From the NCBI GenBank assembly GCA_913046155.1, contig CAJWRY010000040.1, positions 1-11,665 on the forward strand: 11,665 nucleotides of DNA. Direction: 5' to 3'. A model generated the notes under the pieces. That model did not search any database and was not told the DNA's origin. It worked only from the letters and a program-made list of their open reading frames with translations. The position numbers and the translations under genes are program-made. This DNA is from an uncultured Candidatus Nemicrothrix sp. Its GTDB lineage: Bacteria > Actinomycetota > Acidimicrobiia > Acidimicrobiales > UBA8592. Of this stretch, positions 1 through 5,708 are shown piece after piece. Position 1 is the stretch's first letter, and the number at the start of each line of letters is the position of its first letter.

Positions 1-2
1 TT

Positions 3-101
3 ATCATTGAAGGTGGAGGACATGATTGGTTCAACTTCACCATTGATGGAATGTCCTTAGATGCTTTCACGTGGGAATTTTTCGCTAATGCACATAGATA
101 A
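3..101 (+). CDS. C-terminal end of an LpqC/PHB-depolymerase-type esterase (5' truncated)
   Basis: An open frame enters from the left edge and ends at TAA 99-101, giving 32 residues. The visible tail contains GGGHDW followed about 14 residues later by DAFTWEFFANAHR. In alpha/beta-hydrolase esterases of the LpqC/polyhydroxybutyrate-depolymerase/feruloyl-esterase type, a GGGH-W motif carries the catalytic His near the C-terminus and a W-FF helix closes the fold. The match is therefore to the last catalytic element only; nucleophile and acid lie outside the window. The likely role is ester hydrolysis, possibly extracytoplasmic, but substrate and signal peptide cannot be judged. It converges on the P450 gene across a 65-bp gap in which I see no clear terminator hairpin. 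The identification rests on a short piece and is moderately secure. Confidence 0.6.
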   Translation: MIEGGGHDWFNFTIDGMSLDAFTWEFFANAHR

Positions 102-166
102 GAGCACCAGCACCACTCTTGCTTTTAGAGAATGGTAGGGTTTACTCTTCTTTGCAATACGGTGAG

Positions 167-1501
167 TTACTTGCGGGTGACTGTGACCGGAAGTTTGGAA
201 TATCCATGTACGAAACTTGAGAAGACACGTTCTGGTTCATCCTGTATTTCAATGCGTTTGAAGCGTTGGAGGATTTCTTCCCATAAGACCCTGAGTTGCA
301 ACTCCGCTACTCTGCTGCCCATGCAGAAGTGAATTCCATAACCAAATGAAAGCTGCCTGTCAGCATTGTGTCGCTCAATGTCGAGTACGTGAGCGTTTTC
401 AAATACGTCTTCATCTTGATTAGCGGATAAGTACCACATGAGGATTTGGTCATGTTTTTTGATTTGTTTTCCACCAAGTTCAGTATCGTGATTGGCGGTT
501 CGGCGCATATATGAAAGAGGTGTCTGCCAGCGAATGACTTCTGGTACAAAGTTAGAAATGAGGTCTGGATTAGCGAGAAGTTTATCAAATTGATCAGGGA
601 ACTTATTTAAACCGTAAACGCTTCCGGTCATGGTGTTTCTAGTCGTATCATTACCTCCGACGATAAGAAGCAGAAGGTTTCCAAGTTGTTCAACCATGGG
701 GATGTCTTTGGTTGCTTCCCCGTTTGCGAGCATTGATACTAAATCAAAGCCAGGGTTTTCGCGACGTAGTTTGAAGAGACCATCAAAATAATCAACGCAT
801 TCTAATAATTCATCAATTTTTTGTTGTTGTGTTTCAACAACGCCACCTGGTCCTGGAATAGCGAATACGATGTCTGACCAGCGCGTTAGTTTCCGGCGGT
901 CTTCCATTGGAAAGTCAAAGAGTGTTGCCAGCATGAGGGTCGTTAGTTCTATCGATACCGTGTCAACCCAGTCAAATGATTCTCCTTCAGGGAGTGAGTC
1001 AAGCAGTTCTGCTGTTCGTTCTCGAATCATGGGCTCAATGTTTCGAAGATTACTGGGTGCAGAAACGCTTCGAACCGTTTTCCGCTGCGCTGTGTGTTCT
1101 GGTGGGTCCATCGCTATGAAGGTTTGGATCCCAACCTGACCTTCGCTCTCCTCGGCCGTTGCGATTTCTTTGATTCCAAGAGTGATGCCCTTTGCGGATG
1201 AATAGGTTTCCCAGTCCCCGTCAACTGCTCTGACGTCTTCGTATTTTGTGACTGACCAAAATCGCCCTGCCGTTTCGAGTTCATTCAAATGAACCGGATC
1301 CTCGGCCCGTAAACGTGCGAAATGGTCTTGCCAGCGATCTTCAAGAAAGAGGTACGGATTATGTGGATTAATTTGATCAATGGTGAGCTCATTCGCAGAT
1401 GGAACATCAGCGCCTATTTCGGCCATTTCCATTTCAGGTGTTCGTATATTTGCATCAAAGAACACACGATCGTCTGCTCTTGTTTCAGCTGTATCAGTCA
1501 T
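167..1501 (-). CDS. Cytochrome P450, CYP153 family (probable alkane/terminal hydroxylase)
   Basis: This is a 444-residue soluble P450 with no membrane anchor. It shows the C-helix DPPEHTAQR (132-140), the I-helix oxygen-activation motif GGNDTT (282-287) followed by RN, the ExxR pair E321/R324 inside EVIRWQTPLSYMRRTA, and the heme loop FGYGIHFCMG with proximal Cys393. The combination LLLIVGGNDTTRN, IRWQTPL-MRRTA and the end SSFVHGY-KLPV is what I recall as typical of CYP153. Members of that family omega-hydroxylate medium-chain alkanes or cyclic terpenes, using electrons from a ferredoxin and its reductase. Length is normal for the family. ATG at 1501 is supported by GGAGG (1509-1513) seven bases upstream. 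No ferredoxin or ferredoxin reductase lies beside it, so redox partners must be encoded elsewhere. Family is confident; substrate is inferred. Confidence 0.9.
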   Translation of the reverse strand: MTDTAETRADDRVFFDANIRTPEMEMAEIGADVPSANELTIDQINPHNPYLFLEDRWQDHFARLRAEDPVHLNELETAGRFWSVTKYEDVRAVDGDWETYSSAKGITLGIKEIATAEESEGQVGIQTFIAMDPPEHTAQRKTVRSVSAPSNLRNIEPMIRERTAELLDSLPEGESFDWVDTVSIELTTLMLATLFDFPMEDRRKLTRWSDIVFAIPGPGGVVETQQQKIDELLECVDYFDGLFKLRRENPGFDLVSMLANGEATKDIPMVEQLGNLLLLIVGGNDTTRNTMTGSVYGLNKFPDQFDKLLANPDLISNFVPEVIRWQTPLSYMRRTANHDTELGGKQIKKHDQILMWYLSANQDEDVFENAHVLDIERHNADRQLSFGYGIHFCMGSRVAELQLRVLWEEILQRFKRIEIQDEPERVFSSFVHGYSKLPVTVTRK

Positions 1502-1524
1502 TTGTATTCCTCCGAACTATCTTT

Positions 1525-1554
1525 ACTTTACATGTGAGCTGGCTCTTTGGACAA
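1525..1554 (-). promoter_or_regulatory. Candidate sigma70-like promoter of the CYP153 gene
   Basis: On the minus strand, TTGTCC (1554-1549) is followed after 18 bp by TAAAGT (1530-1525), which would start transcription near 1518, just ahead of the GGAGG at 1509-1513. The spacer contains a perfect small inverted repeat GAGC-TG-GCTC (1536-1545) that could be an operator half-site pair, but it is short. This is inferred from consensus resemblance only. Confidence 0.3.
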
Positions 1555-1576
1555 AATAGGGGGAAGATGATTGTGT

Positions 1577-2794
1577 ATGAGACCCATTCCTAAGAATCCA
1601 ACTGTTGCAATTCTTGGAGGTGCTGGAGAAATGGGTCGAACAGCTGTTTCAATTATTTCCCAATTTGAACAGATTGGTGAATTGATAGTTGCTGACGCTA
1701 ATGAGGAAGAGGCTAAAGCCGTCGTATCAAAGAATTTGAAGAGCTCTAAAACCCGAATGAGAGCACAATTTGTTGATGTTACAGATAGCCAAGAACTTCA
1801 TTCTTTTCTTTCTGGTGTCACAATTGTTCTTAATGCTGTTGGACCGTTCTACAAGTTCGGTGTTGACGTATTGACAGCATCTATTACGAGTGGATGTCAT
1901 TACATCGACATCTGTGATGATTGGGAGCCAACAATTGAGATGATGGATTTAGACCAAGATGCGCAATTAAACGATGTGTTAGCGATTATTGGTATGGGGG
2001 CAAGTCCGGGAATCTCTAATCTTCTCGCTCGTTTAGTATGTGAAGAACTGGAAACCGTTGAAGATCTATTTACTGTCTGGCCTGTGGATGCAGGAGAACG
2101 AGGAGATGCTATTGAAAAAGCCGTACAAGAGAATAAGGGGACTTCGGGTGCCATCATCCATTGGATGCAACAAATATCTGGAGAGATTGATCTCATTGAG
2201 AATGGGAAACAGGTTTCACGTCCTCCGATGCAAGCAATTGAGTTACAGTATCCCGGGTTAGGATCTGGAAGTGGCTACACGGTCGGTCACCCAGAGCCAT
2301 TAACACTAGCGAAATCAATGGGGATATCTGGTAACTCTGCAAGTTTGATGCTGATGCAAAGCAGTACTGCTGCATTCATTACCAACCTAGGAAAAAGGAT
2401 CAATCAAGGAAAAACTTCGATAGAGGACGCTGCTTTACAAGTAGGGTCTCCAAGCACAATCGGAAAACTGAAAGCTGCCCTTACTCAAGTTCAATACCCG
2501 AAAGCAAATGACCTACCTCCGTTTTTTGCTTGGGGGAAGGGAACCATTAATGAGGAACAATATGTAGTAGCTGCCCGTATAACGTCCTCTCCGCCAGCAA
2601 TGGATAGTGCAACTGCTTGGCCACTGGCTATCGCACTTCAACAAATGCTTGAGAATCGAATACATGATGTAGGTGTTCACGCACCCGAAAAAATTATTGA
2701 CTTAGGTCACTTCTTTGACGCTTTTGCGAAATGTTCTGAGCCGCCCATGTCTGGAGCAGACGAGATTGTTGAGATTGTGAGAGAAAAGCTGTAG
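1577..2794 (+). CDS. Saccharopine-dehydrogenase-like NAD(P)-binding oxidoreductase
   Basis: This 405-residue protein has an N-terminal Rossmann fold with GGAGEMG (14-20) and an acidic residue at the end of beta-2 (D40), which hints at NAD rather than NADP. Further family hallmarks are NAVGPF (86-91), HYIDICDD (108-115) and GMGASPGISN (139-148). These are features of saccharopine dehydrogenase and the broader saccharopine-dehydrogenase-like reductases. True lysine-pathway activity is not implied, because no lysine genes are nearby and this superfamily includes many uncharacterised oxidoreductases. The start is uncertain: ATG 1577 is chosen, but in-frame TTG 1571 is closer to the G-rich ribosome-binding site AGGGGGAAG (1558-1566). 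It is divergent from the P450 and converges on a SnoaL-like gene with a 5-bp gap, so it is transcribed alone. Family fairly sure; reaction unknown. Confidence 0.78.
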   Translation: MRPIPKNPTVAILGGAGEMGRTAVSIISQFEQIGELIVADANEEEAKAVVSKNLKSSKTRMRAQFVDVTDSQELHSFLSGVTIVLNAVGPFYKFGVDVLTASITSGCHYIDICDDWEPTIEMMDLDQDAQLNDVLAIIGMGASPGISNLLARLVCEELETVEDLFTVWPVDAGERGDAIEKAVQENKGTSGAIIHWMQQISGEIDLIENGKQVSRPPMQAIELQYPGLGSGSGYTVGHPEPLTLAKSMGISGNSASLMLMQSSTAAFITNLGKRINQGKTSIEDAALQVGSPSTIGKLKAALTQVQYPKANDLPPFFAWGKGTINEEQYVVAARITSSPPAMDSATAWPLAIALQQMLENRIHDVGVHAPEKIIDLGHFFDAFAKCSEPPMSGADEIVEIVREKL

Positions 2795-2799
2795 CGTAT

Positions 2800-3342
2800 T
2801 TAATCTTTAGCTAGAAAGTTGATCCATGATTCTTGCATCTCTGGCAAATCTGTTGGAAGTTCCCCTTGACCTGGGAAGCGCTTTCTATTTGCTTGTGTTA
2901 AACCATCTCGGACAAGTTCTTCCATTGGCATAAAGAATAGAAACTTTAGAAGTCTTTCCTCAAATACCCAATTATCACCTTGTTTTTTATATTTATCGTA
3001 GTAACGAAGACCTGTGTAATAGGTTTTACCTTCTTGCGAGAGTTCGGCATGAGCTAGAACAATTCCTTCTGCTATATTGGCGTCAGTAAACGTTATTTTG
3101 TGACTATGTGGATAGTGGTATGTTGGGCCCATGTCGCCAAGGCGTCCATTGTAGAAGTCGACTATCTCTTGTCTTCCATGCATTACAGCAGATCCATCGG
3201 CATGACCGAAGACACCATTCTCTGCAAATAGCGTTCCGATAGTGTCAACATCTCTGTCATCTACAGCCATGCTGTAGTCAGTAACCAAGGTGCGTATTGA
3301 CTCTCGAGATTCTAGACGTTCAATTCTTTCCTGTAGTTCCAT
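2800..3342 (-). CDS. SnoaL-like (NTF2-fold) protein 1, possible dehydratase/isomerase
   Basis: This is a 180-residue protein of the SnoaL_4/NTF2-like superfamily. A short amphipathic N-terminal helix (about 1-20, LQERIERLESRESIRTL) precedes a cone-shaped domain with Y23, D28, the fragment YHYPHSH (75-81) and, late in the domain, ERLLKF. The Tyr-x4-Asp pair and a His 48 residues after the Asp (H76) give the spacing I recall for catalytic residues of the bile-acid 7-alpha-dehydratase BaiE, and scytalone dehydratase uses a comparable set. A role as dehydratase or isomerase on a bulky hydrophobic molecule is therefore possible, though many family members are uncharacterised. ATG 3342 follows AAGGGGGA (3353-3346) closely. 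It faces the saccharopine-dehydrogenase-like gene head-to-head at the 3' ends with only 5 bp between the stops. Confidence 0.82.
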   Translation of the reverse strand: MELQERIERLESRESIRTLVTDYSMAVDDRDVDTIGTLFAENGVFGHADGSAVMHGRQEIVDFYNGRLGDMGPTYHYPHSHKITFTDANIAEGIVLAHAELSQEGKTYYTGLRYYDKYKKQGDNWVFEERLLKFLFFMPMEELVRDGLTQANRKRFPGQGELPTDLPEMQESWINFLAKD

Positions 3343-3366
3343 CTTTCCCCCTTAATCGTTTTACCT

Positions 3367-3395
3367 TTTCTAGGTTGTTTACAATGAAACGTCAA
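3367..3395 (-). promoter_or_regulatory. Candidate sigma70-like promoter of SnoaL-like gene 1
   Basis: On the minus strand, TTGACG (3395-3390) is followed after exactly 17 bp by TAGAAA (3372-3367), predicting a start near 3360 and a leader of about 18 bases before ATG 3342. The spacer includes GTTT-N6-AAAC (3377-3390), a weak inverted repeat that could bind a repressor. The -35 match and spacing are good, the -10 is only fair. Confidence 0.38.
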
Positions 3396-3463
3396 TTAGG
3401 GGATGTGACTTACTCAACCGATTTGTTTTGGAAGTTGTTGGGTACACTCTGTTTGTGAGTTTA

Positions 3464-3537
3464 GCGCTCGTGGCTCAATTGGATAGAGCATCTGACTTCG
3501 GATCAGACGGTTGGGGGTTCGAGTCCCTCCGAGCGCG
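3464..3537 (+). tRNA. tRNA-Arg (anticodon TCG)
   Basis: A complete 74-base cloverleaf is visible. The acceptor stem GCGCTCG (3464-3470) pairs perfectly with CGAGCGC (3530-3536), followed by discriminator G. The D arm is GCTC/GAGC. The anticodon stem TCTGA/TCAGA encloses loop CTTCGGA with anticodon TCG (3498-3500), reading CGA (and by wobble CGG) arginine codons. The T arm is GGGGG-TTCGAGT-CCCTC with one G-U pair. CCA is not encoded (CTA follows), so the tRNA needs the CCA-adding enzyme. A -10-like TACACT (3443-3448) sits about 15 bp upstream; a -35 is not clear. No copy of the 3' end is seen elsewhere in the window, so there is no sign of use as an integration site. Confidence 0.95.
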
Positions 3538-3574
3538 CTACTTAAACTAGGGAGAAAACCGCAGAATCTTTGGT

Positions 3575-4018
3575 TTATTCTTCGGTATAATCTCGGAGCA
3601 TTTTTGCAAGCTCAAGCTGGTGTTGTTCTTCAATGGCTATTTTTGATCTAGCAAATTCTTCAAGGAAAACAGATCCGTTCTCAACGGTGGTCAGTAGTTC
3701 TCGATAGAGCTGAACAGCGCCTTTTTCATGTGCCAAACTCTCGCCAAGAATATCTCGGATTGAATGTTGATTAGTTTCTTCGATAGCAGCGATGTTTGTT
3801 GATGGATGACCTCCGAAACCAGTGAGAATTTCTCCTACTTCTTGTGCATGAACAAGCGACTCTGTTGCTTGCGCTTTCAAGAAGTCAACTAGTGGAATTC
3901 GATTAGGTCCAGTAACCATAAGTGAGTAATGCGTATAGCGAACGACTCCAGAGAGCTCTGCTTCTAAAATTGCATTTAAATTATCAATTACCTGGTTTGT
4001 ATCAAGTTCTGGTTCCAT
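3575..4018 (-). CDS. Bacterioferritin-like protein (ferritin-like four-helix bundle)
   Basis: This 147-residue protein is about bacterioferritin length and is predicted to be all-helical. Visible ferroxidase-type residues are E21 in the first helix (ILEAELSGVVRY), H57 in ATESLVHAQEVGEIL, E98 in LAHEKGAVQLYREL, and an E130-x-x-H133 motif in IAIEEQH. The E21-to-H57 distance equals that of E18-to-H54 in E. coli Bfr. In that ungapped comparison the bridging Glu51 position is Ser54 (with E53 next to it) and the heme-ligand Met52 position is Leu55, so it may be heme-free and have an altered metal site. The likely role is iron oxidation/storage or stress protection in the cytoplasm. ATG 4018 has only a weak ribosome-binding site; a -10-like TAGAAT lies at 4055-4050 on the minus strand, with a possible iron box further upstream. 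Confidence 0.82.
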   Translation of the reverse strand: MEPELDTNQVIDNLNAILEAELSGVVRYTHYSLMVTGPNRIPLVDFLKAQATESLVHAQEVGEILTGFGGHPSTNIAAIEETNQHSIRDILGESLAHEKGAVQLYRELLTTVENGSVFLEEFARSKIAIEEQHQLELAKMLRDYTEE

Positions 4019-4086
4019 AGTGTCTCAATCATTATTAGGGATTAATTAAATTCTATCATTTGTTATTCTTATCGCCTTAGTCTTTC

Positions 4087-4105
4087 TTAGGTTAGACCTA
4101 CTACG
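4087..4105. promoter_or_regulatory. Possible DtxR/IdeR-like iron box upstream of the bacterioferritin-like gene
   Basis: The sequence TTAGGTTAGACCTACTACG contains the full left half (TTAGGTTAG, 9/9) of the actinobacterial iron-box consensus TTAGGTTAGSCTAACCTAA, but the right half matches poorly (about 3/9). It also holds a perfect short inverted repeat TAGGT-TAG-ACCTA (4088-4100). It lies about 70 bp upstream of the bacterioferritin-like start and upstream of its -10-like element, a location compatible with activation of an iron-storage gene. It is equally close to the divergent NTF2-like gene at 4141. The functional reading is inference. Confidence 0.33.
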
Positions 4106-4140
4106 CTTTACAGTCGAAGGTCTTTAATTTTGGAGGGGAC

Positions 4141-4560
4141 ATGATAGAGAACGTTATGGAAAAATGGTTTGCTGTTGTTGGCGGCAATGGAGATATTCGA
4201 GAGCTTTTGCATGATGATTGTGTGTTCTGGTCGCCAGTTCTCTTCCATCCTCAGGTGGGTGCAGAGTTGACAGCAATGTATTTATCTGCGGCAGGCATGG
4301 TTTTCCCAGGGGATAGTCAAAAAGAAGGAGATGAAGGTCTGTCTGGAAGTTTTAAGTACACAAAGAAAGTGTTTGATGGCAATCATGCGGTCCTTGAATT
4401 TGAAACGATGATGGATGGTGTATCGGTCAACGGGGTTGACATTATTTCATGTGATGGCGATGGAAAGATCATTGAGTTTAAAGTGATGTTGCGACCACAA
4501 AAGGCAGTTGAAAAGGCACGAGAGCAAATGATGACCGCTCTTGAGAAATTAAATCTTTGA
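4141..4560 (+). CDS. NTF2-like / SnoaL-like protein 2 (different subgroup)
   Basis: This 139-residue protein has the alpha+beta pattern of a nuclear-transport-factor-2 fold: a helical start, DDCVFWSPVLFHPQVG (25-40), FKYTKKVFDGNHAVLEFE (71-88), VNGVDIIS (96-103) and GKIIEFKVMLRPQKA (108-122). The last element is typical of small stand-alone NTF2-like proteins whose role is mostly unknown. Unlike the other three SnoaL-like proteins here, it lacks the Tyr-x4-Asp plus His arrangement near the N-terminus, so it should not be grouped with them catalytically. ATG 4141 is backed by GGAGGGG (4132-4138) just upstream, the strongest ribosome-binding site in the window. It is divergent from the bacterioferritin-like gene and ends 11 bp from the stop of the converging gene. 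Fold assignment is good; substrate unknown. Confidence 0.78.
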   Translation: MIENVMEKWFAVVGGNGDIRELLHDDCVFWSPVLFHPQVGAELTAMYLSAAGMVFPGDSQKEGDEGLSGSFKYTKKVFDGNHAVLEFETMMDGVSVNGVDIISCDGDGKIIEFKVMLRPQKAVEKAREQMMTALEKLNL

Positions 4561-4571
4561 CGCTCGGTTAT

Positions 4572-5555
4572 TTAGCGCTCGCACCAATCGGTTTCAGAAC
4601 ATCCGTAAAATTGCCATTTTAATTCTTTTTCTGAACTGCCTGGAGGGTTTCCTGTTGATTCTGTAAATATGACTTGATAGAGATTTGTTTTAAACACGTA
4701 TCTGTCATTTGCTTCGTCGTAGAGCATTGAAGTTGCTATATTATCCTCGAAAGCATATCGTTCAGGCATGATGAGTGGTCCTCCAGAGATATTCTCTGTT
4801 GTTACTAGAGGTGTAACAGTTTCATCGTTTGGGTCCCAGTCGACGAGCAAACTTTCCGGAAGTTTCACAAGGCCTGGGAACTTCTTGTCCCAACCTCTAA
4901 TGGCAAAATAGGAATTATCTATCCCCCATCGTTTGAAGCATTGCCTGAATGGTGAATAACAGTTTCCAAATTCGACATAAAGGGCTCCCCACATGACTTG
5001 AATAACCGGCTCACCTGAAGCGTCTGAGCGAACCCAGCTGTTCTCATCAGAAAAGTCGGGTAATTCATCAGCGTCACCGAGTCCTGCTTCCAAAGCCTGT
5101 AGGGCAACATCAGCATCCTCGAGAGCAGTAATCCCACATAATTGTCCACCGATAATAATTTCACAACCAGTTGGAATGCTTGGAACTCCAGTATTGGGGA
5201 GTCCAGCTGCTTCAAGTGCCGTCAGGTGGGCTGTCCGCGTTCCCTCTCCGTACCATCCATCGGCACCGATTTCGAGAAGTTCTTGAAGTTGTCTTGTGTC
5301 TTCGCTTTGGACCATCCACTTATAATCTCTTGTAAGGATTCCTTCAGGCGAATTATCAACTAGTTCAACTTCTTCTATGACTTCGGTAGTAGGTTCCGTT
5401 GAAACTTCTTCTGAGTTCTTTTCATCAGTGCTGGAATTGCCACTGTCCTTAATAAAACCAAAATAGGCGATAAGAATAAATGCCGGTAAACCGATAACTA
5501 GGAGCGCGTTTCTTATACGGCGGTTCCTTCGCCGTGGACCAAACAGTTGACTCAT
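4572..5555 (-). CDS. Membrane-anchored extracytoplasmic protein with peptidoglycan-binding-like region
   Basis: The 327-residue product has a basic cytoplasmic N-terminus (PRRRNRRIR, 7-15), one hydrophobic segment (about 17-36) and an acidic Ser/Thr/Glu-rich linker (38-66). This is the layout of a type II single-pass or uncleaved-signal protein with its body outside the cytoplasm. Residues about 84-125 (TRQLQELLEIGADGWYGEGT and the following AH-TALEAAGL-TGVPS) resemble one peptidoglycan-binding type-1 repeat, where DG-YG-GTR is the core. The C-terminal part (about 130-327) is not recognised. It contains six cysteines (131, 140, 199, 206, 319, 325) falling in three close pairs, consistent with three disulfides. 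ATG 5555 has CGGAG eight bases upstream, and a TATAAAT -10-like element lies at 5608-5602. A cell-wall-associated role is inferred; the specific function is unknown. Confidence 0.72.
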   Translation of the reverse strand: MSQLFGPRRRNRRIRNALLVIGLPAFILIAYFGFIKDSGNSSTDEKNSEEVSTEPTTEVIEEVELVDNSPEGILTRDYKWMVQSEDTRQLQELLEIGADGWYGEGTRTAHLTALEAAGLPNTGVPSIPTGCEIIIGGQLCGITALEDADVALQALEAGLGDADELPDFSDENSWVRSDASGEPVIQVMWGALYVEFGNCYSPFRQCFKRWGIDNSYFAIRGWDKKFPGLVKLPESLLVDWDPNDETVTPLVTTENISGGPLIMPERYAFEDNIATSMLYDEANDRYVFKTNLYQVIFTESTGNPPGSSEKELKWQFYGCSETDWCER

Positions 5556-5691
5556 AATGGACTCCGCATTTCCATAACCAAAATGGTAAAGGGAAATACC
5601 TATTTATACAAAAATCATGACCCTACATTCATTTATAAGGCCCAAACTCCCTAATTTTCAACCTTTTTACTTTTGTTGAGAAGGCTAAATC

Positions 5692-5697
5692 TATATT
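5692..5697 (+). promoter_or_regulatory. -10-like element placing the acyl-CoA synthetase start almost at the transcript end
   Basis: TATATT ends only 11 bp before ATG 5709, so a start of transcription about seven bases downstream (near 5704) would leave a leader of about five bases. No Shine-Dalgarno-like sequence precedes the ATG and no convincing -35 is visible. This fits near-leaderless translation, which is common in actinobacteria, but rests on a single hexamer. Confidence 0.28.
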
Positions 5698-5708
5698 AAG
5701 TTAATGAA

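Noticed and set aside
26..49. Similarity between 26-49 and 11275-11298 (both near TTGGTT-ACTTCA-CATTGATG)
   Set aside because: They are in unrelated coding sequences (esterase tail, MFS transporter) with several mismatches; probably chance rather than a flanking repeat.
307..588. Second minus-strand frame inside the P450 gene, and other overlapping frames at 132-332, 870-1139 and 1322-1593
   Set aside because: They overlap P450 codons with all family motifs intact, or its promoter region, and show no domain or ribosome-binding site of their own.
3464..3537. tRNA-Arg gene as an integration site for a mobile element
   Set aside because: No duplicate of the tRNA 3' end, integrase or phage gene is visible in the window.
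3538..3574. AAACC-N11-GGTTT as a terminator between the tRNA and the bacterioferritin-like gene
   Set aside because: Only a 5-bp AT-rich stem with a large loop and no following T-run; not a credible intrinsic terminator.
4561..4581. Repeated GCTCG at the convergent junction (CGCTCG ... GCGCTCG)
   Set aside because: It is a direct, not inverted, short repeat, so it cannot form a hairpin and is too short to mean duplication.
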